Translations under genes and position numbers: made by a program
Notes under the pieces: generated by a model
Databases searched by the model: none
Seen by the model: the letters and a program-made list of their open reading frames with translations, nothing else
What the model was told of the DNA's origin: nothing
Shown: positions 46,133 through 56,735 of the stretch, piece after piece
How the letters are laid out: each line of letters begins with the position of its first letter
Numbering within the stretch: the stretch's first letter is position 1
Source: Candidatus Accumulibacter sp. 66-26
GTDB lineage: Bacteria > Pseudomonadota > Gammaproteobacteria > Burkholderiales > Rhodocyclaceae
Assembly: GCA_001897745.1 (NCBI GenBank)
Contig: MKUH01000021.1
Coordinates: 1-64,000, forward strand
DNA length: 64,000 nt
Reading direction: 5' to 3'

Positions 46133-47220
46133 GCGAAGCACATCAGGAGGCCGGGCAGAAGGGCGGGGTCCGCAAGGGCTACGTCCGGCCGCTCGACCTC
46201 AAGAACGGCCGCGTCGACATGACGCACGGCAGCGGCGGGCGGGCCATGGCGCAGCTGATTGAGGAACTGTTCGCGTGCCACCTCGGCAACGACTACCTGG
46301 CGCAGGGCAACGACGGCGCCGTGATGCCGGCGGCGGCGTTCGGCGCCGGCGCGCGCCTCGTGATGGCGACCGACGCGCACGTCGTCTCGCCGCTCTTCTT
46401 CCCCGGCGGCGACATCGGCTGCCTGTCGGTGCACGGCACGATCAACGACCTCGCCGTGATGGGCGCGACGCCGCTGTATCTGGCGGCCAGCTTCATCCTC
46501 GAGGAGGGCTTCCCGCTCGCCGACCTGGCGCGCCTCGTCGAATCGATGGCGCGCGCCGCGCGCGACGCCGGCGTGCCGGTCGTCACCGGCGACACCAAGG
46601 TCGTCGAACAGGGCAAGGGCGACGGCGTTTTCATCACGACCACCGGCGTCGGCGTCGTGCGCGACGGCGAGGATTTTTCCGGCGACCGCGCGCGGCCGGG
46701 CGACAGGATCATCGTTTCCGGCAGCATCGGCGACCACGGCATGGCGATCATGGCGCAGCGCGAGAGCCTCGGTTTCTCGGCGCCGATCGAGTCGGACACC
46801 GCCGCGCTGCACGGGCTGGTCGCCGCGATGCGCGCGAGCGGTGCGCAGATCCGCGTGCTGCGCGACCCGACGCGCGGCGGCGTCGCCACCACGCTCAACG
46901 AAATCGCCCGCCAGTCGGGCGTCGGCATGATGCTGCAGGAACGCGCGCTGCCGGTGAAGCAGGAAGTGGCGGCGGCTTGCGAGTTCCTCGGACTTGACCC
47001 GCTCTACGTGGCGAACGAGGGCAAGCTGCTCGCCGTCGTCGCGCCGGAGGACGCGGAAATCCTGCTCGCGGCGATGCGCGCGCACCCGCTCGGGCAGTGC
47101 GCGGCGCTGATCGGCAGCGTGCACGAGGATGCGCAGCACTTCGTGCAGATGACCACCGGCTTCGGCGGCCGGCGCATCGTCGACTGGCTGACCGGCGAAC
47201 AGCTGCCGCGCATCTGCTGA
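46129..47220 (+). CDS. hypE: HypE, cyanide-forming protein
   Basis: This 363-residue protein of the PurM-like ATP-binding family ends in PRIC. The terminal cysteine is carbamoylated by HypF and dehydrated with ATP to thiocyanate. MTHGSGGRAMAQL and DPTRGGVATTLNEIA are typical. The first 15-20 residues are more variable. It ends the hup-hyp operon. Confidence 0.95.
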   Translation: MSEAHQEAGQKGGVRKGYVRPLDLKNGRVDMTHGSGGRAMAQLIEELFACHLGNDYLAQGNDGAVMPAAAFGAGARLVMATDAHVVSPLFFPGGDIGCLSVHGTINDLAVMGATPLYLAASFILEEGFPLADLARLVESMARAARDAGVPVVTGDTKVVEQGKGDGVFITTTGVGVVRDGEDFSGDRARPGDRIIVSGSIGDHGMAIMAQRESLGFSAPIESDTAALHGLVAAMRASGAQIRVLRDPTRGGVATTLNEIARQSGVGMMLQERALPVKQEVAAACEFLGLDPLYVANEGKLLAVVAPEDAEILLAAMRAHPLGQCAALIGSVHEDAQHFVQMTTGFGGRRIVDWLTGEQLPRIC

Positions 47221-47245
47221 CGCGCGGCGCGGCGGAACGTGGCGT

Positions 47246-47452
47246 TCAGCGGTAGGTGGCGATGACGGCGGAAGCGACGTCGCTCAGTTCTTCGAAGACC
47301 ATGCGCCGGGCGTCGGCGTGGTCGCTCGCGTTGTCGACCGAGAACTGCTGGCGCCGGCCGTCGGCGAAGCGGACGGCGGCAATGAAGCGCAGGCGGCGCG
47401 CGCGGCGGACGGTTGGCACGCTCGCTCGGCGCGGCGTTGATGTTTTTTGCAT
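47246..47452 (-). CDS. Small hypothetical protein, antisense to the hyp genes
   Basis: This 68-residue basic protein is preceded by AGGGAG at a normal distance from the ATG at 47452. The first 25 residues are Arg/Ser/Thr-rich. The rest (VRFADGRRQQFSVDN and MVFEELSDVASAVIATY) looks like a small folded domain. I do not recognise the family. It lies tail-to-tail with hypE and separates that operon from hypX. Confidence 0.5.
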   Translation of the reverse strand: MQKTSTPRRASVPTVRRARRLRFIAAVRFADGRRQQFSVDNASDHADARRMVFEELSDVASAVIATYR

Positions 47453-47663
47453 TGACGGCTCCCTGAGTCGTCCGGCGAGGGACGGCTTGGCCATGCTAGC
47501 GCAGGCTAAGCCGGTGAAAAATAAGACGAAAGTGGTATGTCTATGCGTTCTGAGTGGCGGCGGTGCGGAAACCCTTGCGGCGGTGTGCTTGTGCCGTCGT
47601 TGTGCGACGCAAAAAATCCTGTCGACATGGCGTTGAATGCGTCGAATGAGGGGAAATAGCCGG

Positions 47664-49426
47664 ATGCGCATCCTGTTTCTGACCCACGCCTTCAACGGCC
47701 TGACGCAGCGCCTGTTCAGCGAACTGACGGCACGCGGCCACCGGGTCGGCATCGAATTCGACATCGCCGACGCGGTCGCCGAGGAGGCCGTCGCGCTCTT
47801 CCGCCCCGATCTGATCGTCGCGCCCTATCTGCGCCGCGCGATTCCAGAATCGATCTGGCGCCGGTACACCTGCCTGATCGTGCATCCCGGCATCGTCGGC
47901 GACCGCGGCCCGTCGGCGCTCGACCGGGCGATCCAGGACGGCGAACGCGAATGGGGCGTCACCGTGCTGCAGGCCGAAGCCGAGATGGACGCCGGCCCGG
48001 TCTGGGCGAGCGAGACCTTTGCCATGCGCGCGGCGAAGAAGTCCAGCCTGTACCGCGTCGAAGTCACGGAAGCCGCGACGCGCGCCGTGCTGCGCGCCGT
48101 CGAGCGCTTCGCCGCCGGCGGCTACGCGCCGGTCGCGGCCGACCACGCCGACCCGGCGGTGCGCGGCCGCTCGCGTCCGCTGCTCCGGCAGGAAGAGCGG
48201 CGCATCGACTGGGCGCGCGATACGACGGCGACCGTGCTGGCGAAGATCGACGCGGGCGACGGCTTTCCCGGCGTCGCCGACACGCTGTTCGACACGCCCT
48301 GCCACCTGTTCGACGCCTGCCCCGAGGCGGCGCTGCACGGCGCGAGCTTCGGCGCCCGCGCCGGCGCGCTGCTCGCCCGCCGCGAGACGGCGCTGCTGCG
48401 CGCGACCGTCGACGGCGCCGTGTGGATCGGCCACGTCAAGCGCGCCGGCGGCATCAAGCTGCCGGCGACGTTGGCCTGCCCCGAGGCCGCCGCGCTGCCG
48501 GAAATCCCGCTCGCCGGCTGGTGGGCGGAAGGCCGCCCGACCTGGCAGGACATCCGTTACGAAGAGCACGCCGGGAGCGGCGCGGATGGTGCGGATGGTT
48601 CGGGCTGTGCCGCCGTCGGTTTCCTGCATTTCGACTTCTACAACGGTGCCATGAGCACGCGCCAGTGCGAACGCCTGCTCGCCGCCTACCGCTGGGCCTG
48701 CGCGCGGCCGACGCAGGTGCTGGTGCTGATGGGCGGCGCCGACTACTGGTCGAACGGCATCCACCTCAACACGATCGAGGCGGCGGACGGCGACGACTCG
48801 CCGGCCGATGAGTCGTGGGCCAACATCAACGCCATCGACGATCTCGCCGAGGCGATCATCACCACTGGCACGCAGCTCACCGTCGCCGCGCTGCAGGGCA
48901 ACTGCGGCGCCGGCGGCTGCTTTCTGGCGCGCGCCGCCGACTACGTGTGGGCGCGCGACGGCGTGCTGCTCAATCCGCACTACAAGAACATGGGCAACCT
49001 CTACGGTTCCGAATACTGGACCTATCTGCTGCCGCCGCGCGTCGGCGCCGAGGGCGCGCGCGCGATCATGCAGAACCGCCTGCCGATGACGGCGGCGGGC
49101 GGCGTCGCGCAGGGCTTCCTCGACGCCTGCCTGGCGGCCGACCCGCAGGCTTTCCGCGTCGACGTCGCGCGCCGCGCCGCCGAACTGGCCGCCGCGTCGG
49201 ATCTCGACGCCCGCCTGCAGGCCAAGCGTGCGAAGCGCGCCGCCGACGAGGCGGCAAAGCCGCTCGCCGCCTACCGCGCCGAGGAGCTGGCGCAGATGCG
49301 GCGCAACTTCTACGGCTTCGATCCGAGCTACCACGTCGCGCGCTACCACTTCGTGCACAAGTCGCCGCATTCGTGGACGCCGCGCCATCTCGCCGTCCAT
49401 CGCGACCTCGGCTGGAGCGTTCCGGA

Positions 49427-49430
<4 letters not shown>
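47664..49430 (+). CDS. hypX: HypX (HoxX), CO-producing hydrogenase maturation protein
   Basis: This 588-residue protein has an N-terminal formyl-THF-binding domain of formyltransferase type (ILFLTHAFNGLTQRLF, the HPGIVGDRGPSALD region). A crotonase-like C-terminal half carries NCGAGGCFLARAADYVW and NPHYKNMGN. HypX makes CO for the Fe(CN)2CO centre through formyl-CoA and is used mainly by aerobic hydrogenase producers. The start is placed at the ATG at 47664, where the conserved domain begins; in-frame ATGs at 47637 and 47646 are alternatives. The stop overlaps the hoxA start. Confidence 0.88.
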
Positions 49431-50889
<1,459 letters not shown>

Positions 50890-50890
<1 letters not shown>

Positions 50891-51915
50891 TGGGAGCGAC
50901 GACCGCCGCCGCTCCGCTCCGCCTGCTCTGGTTCCAGGCCTCCGGCTGCGGCGGCTGCACGCAGTCGCTGCTCGGCGCCGAGAGCCGCGCCGGCGTCTTC
51001 GCGCAGCTCGCGGCGAGCGGCATCGAACTCGTCTTCCACCCGGCCGTTTCGGAAGCGAGCGGCGACGAATTCCTCGCACTGCTCGCCGATGCAGCCGCCG
51101 GCCGCCGGCCCTTCGACATCCTCTGCGTCGAAGGCGCCCTGCTGCGCGGGCCGCAGGGCAGCGGCCGCTTCCACCTGCTGTCCGGCAGCGGCCGGCCGGT
51201 GATCGACTGGGTCCGCGAACTGGCGGCGCAGGCCCGCTACGTGCTGGCGATCGGCACCTGCACCGCCTTCGGCGGCATCAACGCCGCCGGCGACAACGTC
51301 ACCGAAGCCTGCGGCCTGCAGTTCGACGGCGAGGCGCCGGGCGGCCTGCTCGGCGAGCGCTTCCGCGCCGCCTCCGGCCTGCCGGTGATCAACGTCGCCG
51401 GCTGTCCGACGCATCCGGGCTGGGTCGTCGATACGCTGCTCTCCATCGCCGCCGGCGCGCTCGGCGCGGACGACCTCGACGCCTGGCAGCGCCCGCGCTT
51501 CTACGCCGAGCAACTGGTGCATCACGGCTGCGCAAAGAACGAGTTCTACGAATTCAAGGCCAGCGCGCAGAAGCATTCCGACCTCGGCTGCCTGATGGAG
51601 AACATGGGCTGTAAGGGTACGCAGGCGCATGCCGACTGCAATCTGCGCGCATGGAACGGCGTCGGCTCGTGCATCCGCGGCGGCTTCGCGTGCATCGCCT
51701 GCACCGAGCCGGGCTTCGAGGAGCCGGGCCACCCCTTCATGGAAACGCCGAAAGTCGCCGGTATCCCGATCGGCTTGCCGATCGACATGCCGAAGGCGTG
51801 GTTCGTCGCGCTCGCCGCGCTCTCCAAGTCGGCGACGCCGAAGCGCGTGCGCGAGAACTCGCGCGCCGACCATCCGGTGGTCGCCCCGGCGCTCGGCAAG
51901 GGGCGGCCGAAATGA
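50890..51915 (+). CDS. hoxB: Regulatory hydrogenase small subunit (HoxB/HupU)
   Basis: This 341-residue iron-sulfur protein has no Tat signal, so it stays in the cytoplasm as H2-sensor small subunits do. Cysteine motifs include SGCGGCTQS (C20, C23), GTCTAFGG, the GCPTHPG region and later pairs for three clusters. It pairs with HoxC to sense H2. The ATG overlaps the hoxA stop. An upstream GTG at 50887 would add only one residue. Confidence 0.92.
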
Positions 51916-51925
51916 GGTGGCCGTC

Positions 51926-53401
51926 GTGAGCCGCCGCCTCACCGTCGGCCCGTTCAACCGCGTCGAGGGCGATCTCGAAGTGACGCTCGACGTCGAGGAC
52001 GGACGCGTCGCCGCGGCGCGCGTGAACTCGCCGCTCTATCGCGGCTTCGAGCAGATGCTCGTCGGCAAGCACCCACTCGACGCGCTGGTCGTCGTGCCGC
52101 GCATCTGCGGCATCTGCTCGGTCGCCCAGTCGGCCGCCGCCGCCGCCGCGCTGGCCGACGCCAGCGGCCTCGCCATGCCCGACAACGGCCGCCTCGCGCA
52201 CAAGCTGATCCTCGCCGGCGAGAACCTCGCCGACCACCTGACGCACTTCTATCTCTTCTTCATGCCCGACTTCGCGCGCGCGCAGTACGCCGGCCGGCCG
52301 TGGCACGCCGCCGTCGAGCGCCGCTTCCGGGCGACGACGGGCGAGGCCGTGCGCGAGCTGCTGCCGGCGCGCGCCGACTTCCTGCGCCTGATCGGCTACC
52401 TCGCCGGCAAGTGGCCGCACAGCCTCGCGCTGCAGCCGGGCGGCACGACGCGCGCGGTGACGCCGACTGAGAAGGTGCGCCTGCTCGCCGTGCTGCGCGA
52501 CTTCCGCGCCTTCCTCGAAGGCCCGTTGTTCGGCGACGCGCTGGAGAACGTCGCCGCGCTCGCCACGCCGGACGCGCTGCGCGCCTGGGGCACAGCGCGG
52601 TCGTCGGATTTCGCCGCCTTCCTCGCCGTCGCCGCCGACCTGCGGCTGGATATGCTCGGGCGCGCCGGCGATCTCTTCCTCAGTCACGGCGCCTACGGGC
52701 GCAGTGCCGACTGCCTGTTCGCGCGCGGCGTGTGGGAGCAGGGCATCGCGCAACTGGCGCCTTTCGACGCCGCACTCGTCGCCGAGGACGTCAGCCACGC
52801 CTGGCTGGCCGGCGGCGCGCCGCTGCCTCCGCTGCACGGCGAAACGCAGCCGCTCGCCGGCGGCGGCCTGAACGACTGCGCCGAGAAGCCGGCGGCCTAC
52901 AGCTGGTGCAAGGCGCCGCGCTACGAAGGCCGCGTCGCCGAGACCGGCGCGCTCGCCCGGCAGGCCGTCGACGGCCACCCGCTGGCGCGCGCGCTGCTCG
53001 CCGAGGCCGGCGGCGGCAACGTCGAAGCGCGCGTCGTCGCGCGCCTGCTCGAAGTCGCGCGCCTGCTTCCGGCGATGGAGGAATGGGTGCGTGCGCTGGC
53101 GCCCGGCGCGCCGTTCTGCGCGCAGTGGACGTTGCCCGACGAAGCGCAGGGTGTCGGCCTCGTCGAGGCCGCGCGTGGCGCGCTCGGCCATTGGCTGCGC
53201 ATCGAGCGCGGCAGAATCGCCGGCTACCAGATCGTCGCGCCGACCACCTGGAACTTTTCGCCGCGCGACGCCGCCGGCACGCCCGGCGCGCTCGAGCAGG
53301 CGCTGGTCGGCCTCCCGGTCGGCGCCGACGAGAAGACGCCGCTCGCCGTGCAGCACGTCGTGCGCTCCTTCGATCCGTGCATGGTGTGCACGGTGCATTG
53401 A
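51926..53401 (+). CDS. hoxC: Regulatory hydrogenase large subunit (HoxC/HupV)
   Basis: This 491-residue NiFe subunit has the site motifs RICGIC (C61, C64) and DPCMVCTVH (C485, C488). The residue after the first pair that is His in ordinary hydrogenases is Gln68 here. The protein ends exactly at H491, without the C-terminal extension removed by a protease in energy-conserving enzymes. Both are marks of H2 sensors. The start is the GTG at 51926 with GAGG 8 nt upstream; 51917 is an alternative. Confidence 0.92.
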   Translation: MSRRLTVGPFNRVEGDLEVTLDVEDGRVAAARVNSPLYRGFEQMLVGKHPLDALVVVPRICGICSVAQSAAAAAALADASGLAMPDNGRLAHKLILAGENLADHLTHFYLFFMPDFARAQYAGRPWHAAVERRFRATTGEAVRELLPARADFLRLIGYLAGKWPHSLALQPGGTTRAVTPTEKVRLLAVLRDFRAFLEGPLFGDALENVAALATPDALRAWGTARSSDFAAFLAVAADLRLDMLGRAGDLFLSHGAYGRSADCLFARGVWEQGIAQLAPFDAALVAEDVSHAWLAGGAPLPPLHGETQPLAGGGLNDCAEKPAAYSWCKAPRYEGRVAETGALARQAVDGHPLARALLAEAGGGNVEARVVARLLEVARLLPAMEEWVRALAPGAPFCAQWTLPDEAQGVGLVEAARGALGHWLRIERGRIAGYQIVAPTTWNFSPRDAAGTPGALEQALVGLPVGADEKTPLAVQHVVRSFDPCMVCTVH

Positions 53402-53434
53402 GGCCGGGGCGCGGAACGCCGGCCGCGACGGCGT

Positions 53435-54532
53435 TCAGGCCGAACGCTGCGCGGTGAAGTCCTGCATGAAGGCGCCGAGGGCGGCGACCGCCGCCGGCGT
53501 CATGGCGTTGTAGATCGACGCGCGGATGCCGCCGAGCGAGCGGTGTCCGGCGAGGCCGCTGAAGCCTTCGGCGGCGGCGCGTTCGAGGAAGTCGGCTTCG
53601 AGCTGGGCCGACTGCAGGCGGAACACCACGTTCATCAGCGAGCGGTCGTTGAGCGCCGCCCAGCCTTCGTAGAAGCCCTGGCTCTGGTCGATCGCGCGGT
53701 ACAGCGCTTCGGCCTTGCCGCGATTGACCGCGGCCATCCGTTCGAGGCCGCCGACGTCGTTCAGCAGCCAGCGCGTGACGAGCAGCACGACGTAGATGGC
53801 GAATACCGGCGGGGTGTTGAAGATCGAGCGGGCGTTCAGGTGCGAGCGGTAGTCGAGCAGCGCCGGCAGGCCGGCCGGCACCCGCTCGAGCAGCGCGCGG
53901 CGGACGATGACGACGGTGACGCCGGCCGGTCCCAGATTTTTTTGCGCGTGCGCGTAGATCAGGTCGTAGCGCTCGGGGTCGATCGGGCGCGAGAGGAAGT
54001 CCGAAGACATGTCGCAGACGCGCGGAACGCCGTCGATGCCGGGGATGTCGTGAAACTGCGTGCCTTCGACCGTTTCGTTGGAGACGTAGTGCAGGTAGGC
54101 CGCGTCGGCGGCGCAGGCCAGCTCGTCGGCGCCGGGCAGGCGGCGGAAGCCTTGCGCCTCGCCGTCCCAGAGGACGCGCACGTCGCCTTCGAGGGCCGCT
54201 TCCGGAATCGCCTTGCCGCTCCAGTAGCCGGTGCGCAGGTATTCCGCCGTTTTGCCGCTGCCGCGCAGCAGCAGCATCGGGATCATGCTGAACTGGAGCG
54301 TGGCGCCGCCCTGCAGGAAGAGGATCGCGTGGCTGTCAGGGAGCTTGAGCAGTTCGCGGATGTTGCGTTCGGCCTCGGCGACGACGGCGGCGAACCAGTC
54401 CGAGCGATGGCTGATGCCGAGGATCGACAGGCCGACCTCGGGGACCGAGGCGATCGCCTGCTGCGCTTCGGCCAGCACCGATTCGGGGAGGACGCCGGGG
54501 CCGCCGGAGAAATTGAGATCGTTCTTCATCAT
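53435..54532 (-). CDS. serC: Phosphoserine aminotransferase SerC
   Basis: This 365-residue PLP enzyme converts 3-phosphohydroxypyruvate to phosphoserine and also serves pyridoxine synthesis. The PLP lysine is in AHAQKNLGPAG. The phosphate-binding pieces SHRSDWF and GHRSLGGIRASIYNAM are conserved. The GGATLQF segment is of the type found in Bacillus-like SerC. It is directly behind an ATP-grasp gene with no gap, within the hydrogenase region. Confidence 0.88.
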   Translation of the reverse strand: MMKNDLNFSGGPGVLPESVLAEAQQAIASVPEVGLSILGISHRSDWFAAVVAEAERNIRELLKLPDSHAILFLQGGATLQFSMIPMLLLRGSGKTAEYLRTGYWSGKAIPEAALEGDVRVLWDGEAQGFRRLPGADELACAADAAYLHYVSNETVEGTQFHDIPGIDGVPRVCDMSSDFLSRPIDPERYDLIYAHAQKNLGPAGVTVVIVRRALLERVPAGLPALLDYRSHLNARSIFNTPPVFAIYVVLLVTRWLLNDVGGLERMAAVNRGKAEALYRAIDQSQGFYEGWAALNDRSLMNVVFRLQSAQLEADFLERAAAEGFSGLAGHRSLGGIRASIYNAMTPAAVAALGAFMQDFTAQRSA

Positions 54533-55771
54533 TCAGCGTGCGGCTCCCGTTCCGCCTTGCGCCGTGCGGAAGAGCAGCGCGCGGAAGGCGGCGAACAGCT
54601 TGTGCATGGGGGCTTGCTTGTAGGGGTAAAGGTCGACCGGGTCCATCGCGTGCACCACCATCGCCGGGTCGACCTCGAAGATCAGCAGGCGGCCGTCGGC
54701 GGTTTCCGCGCAGTCGATGCCGAGGTAGTCGAGTCCGATGCCGCGGTGGATTGCAGCCAGCGCGGCGGCGTGGCGGACGGCGAAGCCGGTGTCGAAGCCG
54801 GCCATGAACGCCGCTTCCTCGGCGCGCTTTGCCGGGCTGTCCGCCATGCCGGCGTTGAGGTAGTGGATCATCCAGTCGCTCGAAACGCCCATGTGGCAGG
54901 CGAAGGGCTGGCCGTCGACGAGGATCACGCGGTATTTGCGGAAGAGGCCGTCGGCGCTGCGGTAGTCGATGAAGCACGAGACGAAGAAGTCGTCGCCGGG
55001 CATCGCCGCGAGGACGTCCGCCAGCGCCGCAGCGTCGTCCACTTTGTAGAGGTCGTGCCCGGCGTGCGAATCGAGCGGGCGGACGATCAGCGGGAAGTCG
55101 ACGCCGGCCGGCAGCGTGCGCTGTTCGAGCTGTGCGCGGTCGATACGCAGGGTCGGCGGCATGGCGATGCCGGGCAGGGCGCGCAGGCATTGTGCGGCGC
55201 GGTCGCGGGCGACGCGTTCGAGATGGCGCGGATCGTTGAGGACGGGGCGATGCCAGTCCGCCAAATAGGGCCGCCAGGCGTCCAGGATAGTGCGGTTGGC
55301 GGCCGATTCGCCGATTGCGACGAACAGCAGGTCGTGCTCGGGTAGTGCCGCCGGATCGATTTCGTCCGCCTCGCCCGCCGTCGCGTAGTAGATGTTCAAC
55401 TCGACGTCGGAGTCTTCCAGCAGGCATTCGATGGGCACGTTGGCCATCAGCTCGCCGGGCGCCATCAGCGCGAGCAGGCGCAGCGCGACGGGCCGGGTCG
55501 CGGGAACGCGGAAATGCCGGCGCAGCGACAGCGCTTCCTGCTGCAGCTGGAGGGCCAGCGCCGGGTTGCCGTGGAACTGGAAGATGACCGCCGCGTCCAT
55601 CAGCGACCCGGCGTCGTCGGGATCGTCGGTGGCGCGCTGGATCAGTTCCTGGCAGAGCGGCGCGAGGTCGGTCCCGGCGAGGTTGCGGCGCAGCAGCGCG
55701 GCCAGCCCGAGGTAGTCCTGCGGAGGGCGCAGCGCTGGGTCGGAGAGGGGGGCGAGGGTCGATGAAGTCAT
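54533..55771 (-). CDS. TPR/ATP-grasp fusion protein of unknown substrate
   Basis: This 412-residue protein has an N-terminal helical TPR-like segment (ALQLQQEALSLRRH, about residues 70-90). An ATP-grasp region in the second half carries DFPLIVRPLDSHAGHDLYKV, RYRVILVDGQPFACHMGVS and GIDCAETADGRLLIFEVDPAMVVH, which supply the ATP and metal sites. ATP-grasp enzymes ligate acids to amines. The substrate cannot be read here. serC starts on the next base, so the pair is one transcript. Confidence 0.72.
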   Translation of the reverse strand: MTSSTLAPLSDPALRPPQDYLGLAALLRRNLAGTDLAPLCQELIQRATDDPDDAGSLMDAAVIFQFHGNPALALQLQQEALSLRRHFRVPATRPVALRLLALMAPGELMANVPIECLLEDSDVELNIYYATAGEADEIDPAALPEHDLLFVAIGESAANRTILDAWRPYLADWHRPVLNDPRHLERVARDRAAQCLRALPGIAMPPTLRIDRAQLEQRTLPAGVDFPLIVRPLDSHAGHDLYKVDDAAALADVLAAMPGDDFFVSCFIDYRSADGLFRKYRVILVDGQPFACHMGVSSDWMIHYLNAGMADSPAKRAEEAAFMAGFDTGFAVRHAAALAAIHRGIGLDYLGIDCAETADGRLLIFEVDPAMVVHAMDPVDLYPYKQAPMHKLFAAFRALLFRTAQGGTGAAR

Positions 55772-55818
55772 GGGGCGGCGAAATCGGGACGGGACGTGGT
55801 GAAATCTCGAAGCGGCAC

Positions 55819-55824
55819 TTTATA
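55819..55824 (-). promoter_or_regulatory. Candidate -10 element for the ATP-grasp/serC operon
   Basis: On the minus strand this reads TATAAA, about 50 nt before the ATG at 55771, without a clear -35. The rest of 55772-56053 has one further notable feature, TTAC-N8-GTAA at 55844-55859, a possible regulator dyad. Confidence 0.3.
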
Positions 55825-56053
55825 CGCTTTCTTGGGCAACTTCGTTACCCCCTTTTGTAAATTCCCGCGAAGCGCCGCCGTGCGTGCGGCAAACCGGTCG
55901 CCGGCCGGGAGCGGAGCGACGGCGAAGGGGCCGCAGTGCGGCGGGAATTGCTAGACTTGCGGCAGCGTCGGAGCCGGTCGGCGCTTTCCGGTGCCGTGCG
56001 CGCGGCATGCTGTGCCGGTCCGCTTTTTTTCTTCTTTTTTACGACGGTGTGCC

Positions 56054-56545
56054 ATGGAACGGTTCACGATTTCCCTCGATAGCGAACTCGCCAAGGAGTT
56101 CGACGCGCTGATCGCCGAGCGCGGCTACAGCAATCGCTCGGAGGCCGTGCGCGACCTTCTGCGCGCGCAGCTCGAACAGTGGCGGCAGGCGCGCGCCGCA
56201 GGCGAGGCGACGGCGCACTGCGTGGCCAACCTGTCCTACGTCTACAACCATCACGAGCGGGAACTGGCCGAGCGCCTGATGGCGATCCAGCACGATCACC
56301 ACGACCTGATGGTGTCCACGCTGCACGCCCACCTCGACCACGAGAACTGCATCGAGACGGCGATCCTGCGCGGACCGACGGCGACGGTGCGGCGTTTCGC
56401 CGAGCAGCTGATGGCCGAGCGCGGCGTGCGCCACGGTCAGCTCAACCTCGTCTCGGTCGAGATCGGCCAGCGCCACGATCACGGCTACAAGCCGCGCGGC
56501 CACGGCCGCTCGCAGCATCACATCCACCTCAAACCGGCGCGCTAG
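56054..56545 (+). CDS. nikR: NikR, nickel-responsive repressor
   Basis: This 163-residue protein has a ribbon-helix-helix DNA-binding domain (MERFTISLDSELAKEF) and a C-terminal ACT-like domain. H80, H91, H93 and C99 occupy the positions of the E. coli nickel ligands. It should repress nickel import when nickel is sufficient. The C terminus is rich in His and Arg (HDHGYKPRGHGRSQHHIH). A purine-poor leader precedes the ATG at 56054; an in-frame start upstream is less likely. Confidence 0.93.
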   Translation: MERFTISLDSELAKEFDALIAERGYSNRSEAVRDLLRAQLEQWRQARAAGEATAHCVANLSYVYNHHERELAERLMAIQHDHHDLMVSTLHAHLDHENCIETAILRGPTATVRRFAEQLMAERGVRHGQLNLVSVEIGQRHDHGYKPRGHGRSQHHIHLKPAR

Positions 56546-56735
56546 CCGGCCGCCGCATCGGGTTTTGTCGTCATGCTGACGTACTTCCGCGCGCGGTAGG
56601 ACGCCGGGTTTGCGCCGGGCACGGATTCCCTCTACGATTCCGCGATGCAAGGCCTCGCCCCTCTCTTTCTTCCTTCGTGCGTCCGCGCCGGCCGCGCCGC
56701 GCCGCGCGACCCGCACCCCACCGCAGCGAACCGCC

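Noticed and set aside
47488..47503. Possible sigma54 promoter ahead of hypX (TGGCCATGCTAGCGCA)
   Set aside because: Only the GG and GC pairs at the right spacing fit well. Such pairs are common by chance at this GC content, and the flanking bases are poor.
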